A stretch of DNA of 64,000 nt, taken from JAYWXI01 sp036016955 (lineage in GTDB: Bacteria; Bacteroidota; Bacteroidia; Flavobacteriales; Weeksellaceae). The DNA is taken from positions 237,339 through 301,338 of the forward strand of contig NZ_JAYWXI010000001.1 in the NCBI RefSeq assembly GCF_036016955.1. Reading direction: 5' to 3'. The notes beneath the pieces are model-generated. The model did no database searches. It was not told the origin of the DNA and worked only from the letters and a program-made list of their open reading frames with translations. The stretch's first letter is position 1; the number at the start of each line of letters is the position of its first letter. The translations under genes and the position numbers were made by a program. Of this stretch, positions 7,951-14,996 are shown one piece after another.

Positions 7951-8331
7951 ATGGAAAATAATAATGATTGGGCTGATAAATTGGCAAAAAAAATGCTAAA
8001 TAAAGCCAAAACCAAATTTAATTTTAAAAATCATGAAGAAGTTGATACAGATGGGCTCGTATCATTTTTGGCTGATGAGTTTTTAAAAAACTTTAGAATT
8101 AAACAAAAATTTGACCTAAAGACTGATATTATTACATATAAAGTTAAAAAATACAGCGGTCTAATTCTTTTGTTCCCCAATAAAAAAAATAATTATCATA
8201 GTTGTCAATATGTAAGGGAAATACTTTCTAATTTTTTAGAAGAAAAAAATAGCGGTGATTATATTGTGGACATAGAGTATTTAATTGAAAATGGCAAGAT
8301 TTTTAATTACAATATTCTGATGAAAGAATAA
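7951..8331 (+). CDS. moron gene of unknown function
   Basis: This 126-residue protein begins MENNNDWADKLAKKML; no family is recognised. It is rich in Lys, Asn, Ile and Phe and clearly AT-richer than the head genes. It sits between two intrinsic terminators (7903-7936 and 8331-8366) and has its own consensus promoter, the definition of a phage moron, so it is likely expressed in the lysogen. The N-terminal NND-WAD-LAK pattern loosely echoes the start of the minor head protein (NNDQPDWADLLAK). Candidate roles are immunity to the minor-head toxin domain or host defence; neither is shown. Confidence 0.75.
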   Translation: MENNNDWADKLAKKMLNKAKTKFNFKNHEEVDTDGLVSFLADEFLKNFRIKQKFDLKTDIITYKVKKYSGLILLFPNKKNNYHSCQYVREILSNFLEEKNSGDYIVDIEYLIENGKIFNYNILMKE

Positions 8332-8366
8332 AAAAAAACGCTCGGAAGTTCCCAGCGGTTTTTTAT
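8331..8366. terminator. bidirectional terminator between convergent genes
   Basis: The inverted repeat CGCT-C-GGAA-G-TTCC-C-AGCG is flanked by an A-run on the left and a T-run on the right. It separates the plus-strand moron from the convergent minus-strand small gene ending at 8363. Confidence 0.7.
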
Positions 8367-8536
8367 TTTTTCTCCTCGGCCTTTTTTATGAGGCGATAGA
8401 TAGCCTCTATCCCTTTTTCTATTCTCGGCTTAGCCGAAGAAGTCGAATAGGCTGCCGGTGTTTTATATCCAAAAATTTCAGATATGTCGGCATCTTTTAG
8501 ACCGAGTTCTTTTTTGATTTGTTTGATGTTTTTCAT
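8363..8536 (-). CDS. 57-residue HTH-like small protein
   Basis: This frame encodes MKNIKQIKKELGLKDADISE followed by a segment with GYKTPAAYSTSSAKPRIEKG and a basic C-terminal helix. The GLKDADISEIFGYKTPAAY part resembles a compact Cro-like helix-turn-helix. Its ATG overlaps the TAA of the upstream gene (TAATG at 8534-8538), which suggests translational coupling and supports its reality. It could regulate the adjacent cassette. Function unproven. Confidence 0.6.
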   Translation of the reverse strand: MKNIKQIKKELGLKDADISEIFGYKTPAAYSTSSAKPRIEKGIEAIYRLIKKAEEKK

Positions 8537-8877
8537 TAGTTGAGTGTCGATGTTGAACTTTCGGCTATATTTTTATCCTCCCAATCAAAGTAATCGGTTA
8601 GAAATTTCCAAGCATTCTTAATTACTTCTGATTCGTCAAGCCCTAGATATTCGCAATTATTCTGAACAAAAGCAATGCCCCATCTTTCATTCTTATATGT
8701 TTTCTCATCAGCTAATCTCAAGCTGTGGGCTTTAATTTGATTGAGGTTTATAACCTCAATCAGCGATATAGCTTTCACGCAATAGACCCAAAGTCTATCG
8801 TCATTTGGCGAGCCATCTTTTATTGGCAGCTCCGCCAGTAGAAATTCTGGCGTTTTGTAGTCAAATAAATAACTCAT
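8536..8877 (-). CDS. hypothetical phage protein (113 aa)
   Basis: No family is recognised. The 113-residue acidic soluble protein contains FLLAELPIKDGSPNDDRLWVYC and a C-terminal Ser/Thr-rich tail. It is coupled to the HTH-like gene at 8363-8536 through a TAATG overlap, an arrangement seen in toxin-antitoxin and accessory regulator pairs. No catalytic motif is visible. The upstream 70 bp contain a hairpin and a short GTGCA/TGCAC inverted repeat (8898-8912). Confidence 0.6.
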   Translation of the reverse strand: MSYLFDYKTPEFLLAELPIKDGSPNDDRLWVYCVKAISLIEVINLNQIKAHSLRLADEKTYKNERWGIAFVQNNCEYLGLDESEVIKNAWKFLTDYFDWEDKNIAESSTSTLN

Positions 8878-8928
8878 ATCTTTGTGCTTTAATTGTTGTG
8901 CAACTGCTGCACACTTTAATTTTCTATT

Positions 8929-8948
8929 AAGCCCCTGAAAAGGGGCTT
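8929..8948. terminator. hairpin between small minus-strand genes
   Basis: AAGCCCC and GGGGCTT pair across TGAAAA (8929-8948). The T-run is on the plus-strand side only, so for the minus-strand gene ending at 8951 it is at best a weak terminator or 3'-protecting structure. Confidence 0.4.
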
Positions 8949-8950
8949 TT

Positions 8951-9430
8951 TTAGTAAGATTCTGCTATCGAATAGCAGAAACCATTTTCATCTTCAACAT
9001 CAACATCTCTTTTTAACACATTAGTGATGTACCACTCAGCATCTTCTTCTGATTCAAAACTCATATAATTTGATAAATCCATATTTTCTAAGGAATTAAG
9101 TTTTCCATCGGTATTGATGACACCCACAACGTTTCCATTTCTCCAGCCTTCTATATAAAAGAAAGAATCCGCTTCTCTAATCCATTCTTCTAATTTGCTT
9201 TCTAATTTGTACTGAATTAACTCGTATAGAGCTAATTCTCTCTCTTTTAAGTCTTCAATTTCTCTGATTTCATCAAGGTCAGACATACTAGTTGTAATTT
9301 CTGAAAAACTCTTTTTTTCTTCATTATAAAGGAGTTCTATCTTTATTTGATAGCAACCGTGATTTTTGAATTTAGCGATTGCTGATTCTAAAATTACCTC
9401 TCTGCCTGAAATTTCTACTGTGTTGTTCAT
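8951..9430 (-). CDS. hypothetical acidic phage protein (159 aa)
   Basis: No family is recognised. The 159-residue protein is strongly acidic and alternates strands and helices: an N-terminal segment with VILESAIAKFKNHGCYQIKI, a long charged helix around ELALYELIQYKLESKLEEWI, and a C-terminal part with SFESEEDAEWYITNVL. The high negative charge is typical of DNA-mimic or anti-defence proteins but also of many ordinary phage proteins. It has an AT-rich upstream region with possible operator repeats. Confidence 0.6.
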   Translation of the reverse strand: MNNTVEISGREVILESAIAKFKNHGCYQIKIELLYNEEKKSFSEITTSMSDLDEIREIEDLKERELALYELIQYKLESKLEEWIREADSFFYIEGWRNGNVVGVINTDGKLNSLENMDLSNYMSFESEEDAEWYITNVLKRDVDVEDENGFCYSIAESY

Positions 9431-9464
9431 AACTTTAATTTTTAATTGTTGTTACCTTTAATTT

Positions 9465-9540
9465 TCTTATGCGAATATAGGTATATGCCTTATATTATCC
9501 AAATTTTTTTTCATTTTTTTTATGCAAATACCTTATTTTT
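9465..9540. promoter_or_regulatory. possible operator repeats upstream of the 159-aa gene
   Basis: Two related motifs lie 50 bp apart: TTATGCGAATATAGGTAT and TTTATGCAAATACCTTAT, sharing ATGCRAATA and the inverted half-sites AGGTAT/ATACCT. An imperfect palindrome AGGTATATGCCT follows the first. They flank a poly-T/A tract, where the minus-strand promoter should lie. No perfect TAnnTTTG is present. Confidence 0.35.
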
Positions 9541-9567
9541 TGACTTAAAAAACTGGTAATCAATACA

Positions 9568-9601
9568 AAAAAAACACCCGCAATTTTGCGGGTGTTTTTT
9601 T
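9568..9601. terminator. bidirectional intrinsic terminator, end of the early operon
   Basis: A perfect 14-bp stem AAAAAAACACCCGC/GCGGGTGTTTTTTT has a 6-nt loop. It overlaps the stop codon of the dsRBD gene and would end the long minus-strand early transcript. Confidence 0.85.
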
Positions 9602-9812
9602 ATATTTCCAAGAGGGCTTTTTTAGCAGCTTTTTGTTTTGCTACCTTTTGGTTTTCTGCGGAGGCTGTATATACCCTCCCGTCGGGGAGTTCTATCTCCA
9701 CTGTAATGGTCGGGCAATGATCCGGCCCTCTTTTCGATACAACTCGAGTTTCGATGTTTTCTCTGAAAATTTTTTGGCATTTTTCTGCCAATTTCACAAT
9801 TGGATTTGTCAT
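9600..9812 (-). CDS. stand-alone double-stranded-RNA-binding domain protein
   Basis: The whole 70-residue protein is one dsRBD. It starts with helix 1 (NPIVKLAEKCQKIF), has the region-2 signature RGPDHCPTITVEIE, then a strand with LPDGRVYTASAEN, and ends with the basic RNA-contacting helix 2, QKVAKQKAAKKALLEI. The GPxH loop and the KxAKxxAAKxAL pattern are the residues that contact dsRNA in RNase III and eukaryotic dsRBDs. No nuclease domain is attached. It is the last gene of the early operon and sits among small orphans, which suggests an accessory or counter-defence role. Confidence 0.85.
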   Translation of the reverse strand: MTNPIVKLAEKCQKIFRENIETRVVSKRGPDHCPTITVEIELPDGRVYTASAENQKVAKQKAAKKALLEI

Positions 9813-9829
9813 AATAATTTAATATTTAG

Positions 9830-10117
9830 TTAATAAAATTCTTTTAAATGCTTTTTAAACTCTTTTTCAAAGACTTTTAAATATAAATTGTCTTTGCTTT
9901 GCTTTTCGCCCTTTTTGGTAGCGGTTAAGGTTTGCTCCTCAAAGGGTGGTTCATCTATTAAAAAGCCTTGCTCCGCAGGCTCTCTGTAGATATAAGGCTT
10001 AATTTCATAGCCTCGTTTTTCTAAAAAATCTATTATTTTTGTTTGTGGTACATTTATAGAAATTCCTATTTCCACAAACCATGGATCTGTATATGAACGC
10101 TTATATATTTTTACCAT
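9830..10117 (-). CDS. hypothetical phage protein (95 aa)
   Basis: No family is recognised. The 95-residue basic protein starts MVKIYKRSYTDPWFVEIGIS, and a segment NVPQTKIIDFLEKRGYEIKPYI looks like a short helix-strand unit. It precedes the dsRBD gene by 17 bp and follows the replication-like protein by 6 bp, so all three are co-transcribed. Confidence 0.6.
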   Translation of the reverse strand: MVKIYKRSYTDPWFVEIGISINVPQTKIIDFLEKRGYEIKPYIYREPAEQGFLIDEPPFEEQTLTATKKGEKQSKDNLYLKVFEKEFKKHLKEFY

Positions 10118-10123
10118 AACTAT

Positions 10124-10561
10124 TTATATTTTATCCGCCAACCAGTATTTTTGGTTGAGGAAGGTTGAAGGATACGGCATTGCCGTTTTATCCATTTGCT
10201 TTGTTGTCTTAAATTTTGGAATATAAAGCAACACTTCTATTTTCTCTGCATCGGACAATGCATTCCACGCTTTTTGGGTGGTAGCTATTTTGCCCTTTTT
10301 GTAGCCGTAGAGGTTCCAGAAAAACTCAAAACTCAAATCTGTAGGCATTGGCATATAGTCGAAATCTAACTTTTTATTAGAGCATAAAAACAACATTTGA
10401 GATTCTGTAAATGGCATTCTTGTACTTTGTAATACCCATTTCACTTGTTCCTCTGTGTATTTTTCGCCGTACAGTTTTAGTTCTTCTAAAACACCTAAAA
10501 AGCTGTACTTGAAATAAATTTTTCGGGAGCTTTTCTTGTGTAAAGCGATATATTCTCTCAT
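10124..10561 (-). CDS. replication-initiator-like small protein
   Basis: The 145-residue protein has a C-terminal half with FEFFWNLYGYKKGKIATTQK, WNALSDAEKIEVLLYIPKF and PYPSTFLNQKYW. That FWxLYxxKxGKxxAxxxWxxLs...YPxTyLNxxxW pattern is shared by C-terminal domains of phage replication/helicase-loader-type proteins in Bacteroidota. The N-terminal part is unassigned. It lies 1 bp from the upstream gene. A role in phage DNA replication is inferred. Confidence 0.5.
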   Translation of the reverse strand: MREYIALHKKSSRKIYFKYSFLGVLEELKLYGEKYTEEQVKWVLQSTRMPFTESQMLFLCSNKKLDFDYMPMPTDLSFEFFWNLYGYKKGKIATTQKAWNALSDAEKIEVLLYIPKFKTTKQMDKTAMPYPSTFLNQKYWLADKI

Positions 10562-10562
10562 A

Positions 10563-10889
10563 TTATTGAATTATTGAGGGGTGGATTTGATTTTTTAAAA
10601 TTTCCAACTTGTTATTTTCATAGGCTCCCAGTTGGGTACTCTCCTGTATATATTTTATCCACAAATAAAGGCACTCAACGGTGTGGTATCTCATTGTTAT
10701 TTTAGATGCTTTTTTTGTGTCATTGGCGAAAGAAGAAATACCTTTTTTGAACAGAATATCTCGAAGTTCTATCATTATAGATTGTCCCGTTTTACTTTTC
10801 GGCAGAGATTTAGCCAACAAACCATAATCTCCCATTAGTTTATTGAGTAGTAGGAGCGTTTCCTGATCTATTTTTATTTGGATTTTCAT
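10563..10889 (-). CDS. hypothetical phage protein (108 aa)
   Basis: No family is recognised. The 108-residue helical protein begins MKIQIKIDQETLLLLNKLMG, and its conserved-looking segment is SIMIELRDILFKKG. It lies 1 bp after the GemA-like gene and 1 bp before the replication-like gene, in a tightly packed early operon. Confidence 0.6.
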   Translation of the reverse strand: MKIQIKIDQETLLLLNKLMGDYGLLAKSLPKSKTGQSIMIELRDILFKKGISSFANDTKKASKITMRYHTVECLYLWIKYIQESTQLGAYENNKLEILKNQIHPSIIQ

Positions 10890-10890
10890 C

Positions 10891-11361
10891 TTAATTCAAA
10901 TTTTTAAGTTTGTTAGCCTTATGCCAATAAGCCTTATTGCCAAATTTTTTGGAGGCTTTTCGGTTGTTTTCTGCCAACTTGTGAAGCTGGCGGAGAAGCA
11001 CCTCCAGCTCCTCGGCTGAATGAAAAGCCAAAGGTTTTTTGTAAACACTCCGTTCCAACATCCAGCGGTTCAGATGCCCGAAAGGATTGGGCTTTGCTCC
11101 TTTTTCTGTAAACTCTAAAATAGGCTCGTTGGGGCGGTGTATGCCCTCTGTTTCCAAAATGGAGAGGCAGGTGCTTATCAGCTTGGTTTTACTCTTTTTG
11201 ATACCCTCTAAGGCATTGCAGAGGTCTTCTATTTCCTGCGGAGATAGCTCTTTACTGCTTTGGGTTCGTCCGCCTGTAAAGGTGTAGATGACCTCGTGTC
11301 TTTCATCTATCGTGAAGCCCTTTTTAGAGAAGAGAGTTTGGAGTTTCTTTATTGTTGCCAT
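10891..11361 (-). CDS. GemA/gp16-like regulator (DUF1018 type)
   Basis: From the ATG at 11361 the protein has 156 residues. The start MATIKKLQTLFSKKGF, followed by a threonine/glycine stretch FTGGRTQSSKELSPQEIEDL, matches the DUF1018 layout of Mu GemA: helix, YxxL-type segment, then a helix ending in a leucine-rich stretch. The C-terminal half (LNRWMLERSVYKK) is an extra basic domain. GemA modulates host and phage gene expression in Mu. The upstream start at 11394 is rejected because it would lie inside the preceding gene. Confidence 0.55.
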   Translation of the reverse strand: MATIKKLQTLFSKKGFTIDERHEVIYTFTGGRTQSSKELSPQEIEDLCNALEGIKKSKTKLISTCLSILETEGIHRPNEPILEFTEKGAKPNPFGHLNRWMLERSVYKKPLAFHSAEELEVLLRQLHKLAENNRKASKKFGNKAYWHKANKLKNLN

Positions 11362-11369
11362 AGTATTTT

Positions 11370-11567
11370 TTATTGGTTCAAATAATAATTCCAATCTATG
11401 AAGGCGGCTAATCCAAAAATAATTGCCACTATCGTGTTTAAAATTTCTAAAAATTCCTCTTGTTCAATATTTATATCCATTCTATAACAGCGGTCTAATT
11501 TTTCTCTATTAGCCATTGCTCTGAAAATAAACACGGTGGATATTATTCCAAGTAAAATGTTTAGCAT
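11370..11567 (-). CDS. small membrane protein (65 aa)
   Basis: Hydrophobic segments at residues 2-17 (LNILLGIISTVFIFRA) and about 42-62 (ILNTIVAIIFGLAAFIDW) flank a charged loop, so it is a two-pass inner-membrane protein. It lies 1 bp downstream of the 59-aa gene. Small membrane proteins at this place in phages can serve in lysis or superinfection exclusion; there is no direct evidence here. Confidence 0.55.
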   Translation of the reverse strand: MLNILLGIISTVFIFRAMANREKLDRCYRMDINIEQEEFLEILNTIVAIIFGLAAFIDWNYYLNQ

Positions 11568-11568
11568 A

Positions 11569-11748
11569 TTATAACCTATTTTTTAGCTCTTCTAAATTTT
11601 CCTTTAAGCTTTTTATATGCAAAAACATAGAGGCTTTGTTTCCTTTCGTCATTCTCATAGTCAGTCTGTGCTCCAAAATTTCTAATTTTTGGCTTATAAC
11701 ATCAATCTTCATGATGTTGATAGCTTTTTTTGTTATTTTTTTCGCCAT
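11569..11748 (-). CDS. small basic coiled-coil protein (59 aa)
   Basis: The frame reads MAKKITKKAINIMKIDVISQ followed by helices LEILEHRLTMRM and HIKSLKENLEELKNRL. An alternative start at 11712 gives 47 residues. It is highly helical and basic at the N-terminus. It lies 1 bp from the small membrane protein gene, so the two are coupled. No family is recognised. Confidence 0.5.
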   Translation of the reverse strand: MAKKITKKAINIMKIDVISQKLEILEHRLTMRMTKGNKASMFLHIKSLKENLEELKNRL

Positions 11749-11761
11749 ACTTTCTTTTTTG

Positions 11762-11803
11762 TTCCGCTCGGGGGCTTGAACCCCGAAGCCTGCCAGTGCG
11801 GAA
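11762..11803 (-). ncRNA. tRNA T-arm/acceptor-like minihelix
   Basis: Read on the minus strand: TTCCGC, a 12-nt linker, then a 5-bp stem CGGGG/CCCCG with the 7-nt loop TTCAAGC, one base, and GCGGAA. The loop fits the tRNA T-loop consensus TTCRANY exactly, and the outer 6-bp pair mimics an acceptor stem beside it. There is no D-arm or anticodon arm and no CCA, so this is not a functional tRNA gene. It lies in the gap between two early genes. Confidence 0.45.
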
Positions 11804-11822
11804 GGTGAAGTGTCTATTAAGG

Positions 11823-12167
11823 CTAAACCTCTATTTCTCTATACCAACACTCGTAACACTCGTTTGTCCCGTCTTCATAATAAACCATGAGGATAGGTTT
11901 CGCCCAATCAGAAATCCTATAAGCATCATAACTAAAGAAGGTTTTTCCGTCAAATATCACGGTATTGTTTTCTCTGAAATCGCCGTCTAATCCGAGTTTA
12001 GCCATTTTTATTTCTCTCCCATTATCTATTAGGTGTACGATTATTTTGGTAGCTTTCGCCTCGTCCACCTCCATGAAAAAACCTACACTTTGTTTTGTAC
12101 AATTAAAACCGTCTAAAAAGGATATACTTTTAGGCGTGTAATTATTTTTTATCGGTTGATATCTCAT
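11823..12167 (-). CDS. hypothetical phage protein (~114 aa)
   Basis: From the ATG at 12167 it reads MRYQPIKNNYTPKSISFLDG, then strands such as IIVHLIDNGREIKMAKLGL and FDGKTFFSYDAYRI, ending YEDGTNECYECWYREIEV. It is a beta-rich soluble protein. No family is recognised. The chosen start overlaps the end of the DUF3164 gene by 26 bp; the longer frame (12197) would overlap more. Confidence 0.55.
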   Translation of the reverse strand: MRYQPIKNNYTPKSISFLDGFNCTKQSVGFFMEVDEAKATKIIVHLIDNGREIKMAKLGLDGDFRENNTVIFDGKTFFSYDAYRISDWAKPILMVYYEDGTNECYECWYREIEV

Positions 12168-12858
12168 GTTTATTTGTTTTTTGGTTATAGTCCTCATGTA
12201 CTGGAAACAATGCCTCTATATCCGTCCCCTCGGGGAAGTCCACCGCCGATATGGACAGCGGAATATTAACCTTTTTACCTTGGGCATCGGTATAGCTGGC
12301 GTCAATAAAGAACGCCGAGCGTTGCGGCTTGTAGGATTGTCTGATGATGTTTACGGCATCAGTAAAAGTGGGGTTGTTAATCTCCTCTGCCCACTTCGTT
12401 AATTCTATTACGCGGCTTGCTTTTAGGTTGCCTTTTGCATCTTTTTTAAGGAGGCGGTTAATTCCTTGTACTAATTTTGAAGAATCTTCATCTTTTGCTA
12501 AAGATTGCAGAAACTCCCTTACTTTTTCTATTCCGGCGGTAACAGTATCGTCCCAACCGTCAATTATCCTGAAGCCATAAGTAATGGTGTTCCCCTTATC
12601 GTCGGTAAATGTGTGCGACTGCTGTGTGTCTTTCACACCATAGACCTTAGATTTGAGGTCTAATAGGGTGTTTAGGCTTTCAAACACATATAGTTTCGAT
12701 TCACTAAGATGCATTTCTACTACTTTCAAAGGTTCAATTATTTGTGTTAGTTCATTGTTTACTAACTCTTTGTAAGCCTTTCTGTCTTCCGCTTTTTCTT
12801 GGTTTCTGCGGTCTAGCTCCGCTTGGAGTTCCTCCGCTGGCAGTTTTGATAGGTTCAT
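12142..12858 (-). CDS. DUF3164 family phage protein
   Basis: The 238-residue protein matches the DUF3164 pattern found in Mu-like phages: a charged helical N-terminus, then GNTITYGFRIIDGWDDTV, IEKVREFLQSLAKD, a region LLKKDAKGNLKASRVIEL, and a C-terminal beta segment with YTDAQGKKVNIPLSISAVDF. In transposable phages this gene accompanies the A-B replication/transposition genes. The biochemical role is unknown. It overlaps the upstream 61-aa gene by 4 bp. Confidence 0.8.
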   Translation of the reverse strand: MNLSKLPAEELQAELDRRNQEKAEDRKAYKELVNNELTQIIEPLKVVEMHLSESKLYVFESLNTLLDLKSKVYGVKDTQQSHTFTDDKGNTITYGFRIIDGWDDTVTAGIEKVREFLQSLAKDEDSSKLVQGINRLLKKDAKGNLKASRVIELTKWAEEINNPTFTDAVNIIRQSYKPQRSAFFIDASYTDAQGKKVNIPLSISAVDFPEGTDIEALFPVHEDYNQKTNKHEISTDKK

Positions 12859-13040
12859 ATCGTATTATTTTTTATGATTAATTCTTTTAATTGTTTTTCG
12901 CGAAACAGGAGTTCTTCGTGGATTTTTACCCACTCCTCCTCGTAGCTTTCATCTTCAATCCTTCGTTTAAGTTCGGCGATGATTTCGTTGAGTTCCTCCT
13001 CCGTTGGAGGAAAAAACACATTTCCTATACTTTCTTGCAT
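12855..13040 (-). CDS. small coiled-coil protein (61 aa)
   Basis: MQESIGNVFFPPTEEELNEI is followed by an acidic helix LKRRIEDESYEEEW and LLFREKQLKELIIK. It is coupled at both ends: a 4-bp overlap with DUF3164 and an overlap with the 43-aa gene upstream. No family is recognised. Confidence 0.55.
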   Translation of the reverse strand: MQESIGNVFFPPTEEELNEIIAELKRRIEDESYEEEWVKIHEELLFREKQLKELIIKNNTI

Positions 13041-13156
13041 TGCTGTTGTTTTTTTCGTTGGTTTTCTAACTCTTTGGCTTTTTTCAAGGCTTCTTTAGCG
13101 GCTTTTTTCCGATCGTAAGCCCTGAATTCAAACTGATAGTTGTTAAATGTCTTCAT
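13025..13156 (-). CDS. very small basic protein (43 aa)
   Basis: MKTFNNYQFEFRAYDRKKAA continues as a lysine-rich helix (KEALKKAKELENQRKKQQQ). It overlaps the preceding gene by 14 bp and the following one by 16 bp, which fits the compressed early operon. It could be a nucleic-acid-associated peptide; this rests on charge only. Confidence 0.45.
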   Translation of the reverse strand: MKTFNNYQFEFRAYDRKKAAKEALKKAKELENQRKKQQQCKKV

Positions 13157-13451
13157 TTTCTAATGGGTTGGGATTTTTTTTAACATACTGAGAAATAGGC
13201 ATGTATCGGAGTTTCACAGGACACTCCACATAAAGAAGAACCTCGTCTTTCATGTATTTCATTTCCGGCGCCTCCCAGCGGTTGATCCGGATGAATTCGG
13301 ATATTTTATTTATTCGAGCCGTTGGCTCGACTTCCATTCCGCGGCCCGATATGTAGCCATGAAGTATCAACCTGTCTCCCCATGTCAGTACTCCGTACAG
13401 CGTGTCAAAGGCGAGTATTTCGTGTGCAATTTGTGCGGTTTCGTTTTTCAT
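13143..13451 (-). CDS. hypothetical phage protein (102 aa)
   Basis: The 102-residue protein starts MKNETAQIAHEILAFDTLYG with a strand-rich middle (LTWGDRLILHGYISGRG) and an ending YVKKNPNPLENEDI. No family is recognised. It lies 1 bp after the RecA-like ATPase gene and is probably coupled with it. Confidence 0.6.
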   Translation of the reverse strand: MKNETAQIAHEILAFDTLYGVLTWGDRLILHGYISGRGMEVEPTARINKISEFIRINRWEAPEMKYMKDEVLLYVECPVKLRYMPISQYVKKNPNPLENEDI

Positions 13452-13452
13452 G

Positions 13453-14112
13453 TCATCCTTTTTTTAATAGTTTTATTTCGCGTTTTTCTGCTTGTTGTTG
13501 GTTAATGATATAGGGCGTCAACTCATCGCCACCGCATCGGCTTTTTTCTACATACGCCTTAAAATCCTCTACCTTTATTACCGCTTGTGAATCCCACATA
13601 ATGGCATCGGCAACGGCTCCTTTTGGCATTCCTTTACTCATTTGTGAAATGAAAACAAAAAGTGTAGTCGGAAACTTTTCTACTAGGTTGAAATAGTCCC
13701 TGTCCTTTTTACCACGAAAGCAGTACTGCACGCTATCCACAAACACTATCTTAGGCTGTCGCTTTCGGTCTAATCGTTTTACCAAATCGTCATATCGCTC
13801 ACTTTGAAAAACATATTTACTGCTCACCATTTTTAGGTTATTTAGACGCAGAGAGCGTCTAAAACTTGCCCTCATGCCTTCTTCAACGGTGTTGTAAAAT
13901 ACTTTTCCAAAGCCACATAAATACTTCATAAATTGCAGTGCATAGGAAGTCTTTCCGTGTCCCGAAGCTCCGTATATCAAAATACTACTTGCACGCTCGG
14001 GAGTTCCTAAATGCCGTAACCATTCGCCTGTAAACTCTAACTCATTGAATTTTGCATTCTCAATATCGTTGTGAGTATAATATCTTGGTATTTCTAATTC
14101 ACTCTTAGCCAT
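13453..14112 (-). CDS. RecA/DnaB-fold ATPase
   Basis: The 219-residue P-loop protein has Walker A GASGHGKTS at residues 48-56 and a Walker B-like strand PKIVFVDSV near 120, followed by a sensor-type strand TLFVFISQMSKG. The RecA-like core occupies nearly the whole protein. It overlaps the Mu-B-like gene by 8 bp. It may load or recycle replication proteins, or help the transposition complex; Bacteroidota Mu-like phages often carry such a second ATPase beside B. Confidence 0.75.
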   Translation of the reverse strand: MAKSELEIPRYYTHNDIENAKFNELEFTGEWLRHLGTPERASSILIYGASGHGKTSYALQFMKYLCGFGKVFYNTVEEGMRASFRRSLRLNNLKMVSSKYVFQSERYDDLVKRLDRKRQPKIVFVDSVQYCFRGKKDRDYFNLVEKFPTTLFVFISQMSKGMPKGAVADAIMWDSQAVIKVEDFKAYVEKSRCGGDELTPYIINQQQAEKREIKLLKKG

Positions 14113-14986
14113 TGCTTAATAATCTTTGTTTTTCAATTTCAATTCTGACTTTTCTCAAACTGCCCTTTGTTTTGGCGTACATTTGTTTGGGGGTAAGGCT
14201 TGATTGATTAGCTTGGGATACCTGTGCAATTTGTTTTAGGTAAAAATCTTCCAATGCTTCTTTACCCTCTGGACTTACCTTTTTAAAATCGTTTCCATAG
14301 CGGTCGAATATCTCGGTATAACCCACTTTGTTAAGGTTCTTTTGGCGATTGATTTTCTCTCGCAATCCATCAGCTCCCATCATATACCAACCGCAAGCAT
14401 ATTCGGTGGCATTCCATAGAGCTTTTAGTTCTAAAAATGCGGTGTAATCTAAGTCTCCTGCTTCGTCTAAAATTATAATAGGACAGTCTAGCTGTTTAAG
14501 ATAAAATACCAAATCCTCATACACATCTGCATAACGCCCTGTGTGGGTTATCCCAAATTCTTGGGCGATTTTTCTAATCAATTTTTGCCTAGATTTTACC
14601 TGCGAACAATCAATATAGACCGCATTTCGGTTCTCTTTTACATATTGTTTTGCCGTGTGTGTTTTTCCAATGCCTGCAATATCACAAAGAATGGCGGAGA
14701 TACTTCTTGTTTGGCAAGCCTTTAATTGGCTATACACATACTCATAGGTTTCCGTCTTTACCGTTACCCAAGGAATATCCTCTTTTAATTGCACCCCCAA
14801 TCTCCTAGCAATGTTTATCCACTTGGCATCCGCCAGCGAATAATCCAAGTCTCCGCCCGTGAAGATTTTAGAATATTGGCTGGAACTTACTCCTAAAGAT
14901 TGAGCGTGTTTTTCTGCATTCTTGTAATTATGAAGATTCATAATTACTGCTTCTGCAATCCGTTGTTTAAATTCTTTGGTTATCAT
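14105..14986 (-). CDS. Mu B-like transposition ATPase
   Basis: The 293-residue protein has an N-terminal helix-turn-helix (about residues 22-45, AEKHAQSLGVSSSQYSKIF) and an AAA+ core with Walker A CDIAGIGKT at 101-109 and Walker B IIILDEAGDLD at 170-180. This matches Mu B, which coats target DNA, confers target immunity and stimulates the transposase. It lies 10 bp downstream of the transposase gene, as A-B in Mu. Confidence 0.9.
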   Translation of the reverse strand: MITKEFKQRIAEAVIMNLHNYKNAEKHAQSLGVSSSQYSKIFTGGDLDYSLADAKWINIARRLGVQLKEDIPWVTVKTETYEYVYSQLKACQTRSISAILCDIAGIGKTHTAKQYVKENRNAVYIDCSQVKSRQKLIRKIAQEFGITHTGRYADVYEDLVFYLKQLDCPIIILDEAGDLDYTAFLELKALWNATEYACGWYMMGADGLREKINRQKNLNKVGYTEIFDRYGNDFKKVSPEGKEALEDFYLKQIAQVSQANQSSLTPKQMYAKTKGSLRKVRIEIEKQRLLSNG

Positions 14987-14996
14987 AAATTATTTT

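Noticed and set aside
11762..11803. A standard tRNA gene
   Set aside because: The T-arm and an acceptor-like pair are present, but D-arm, anticodon arm and CCA are absent; kept only as a tRNA-like element.
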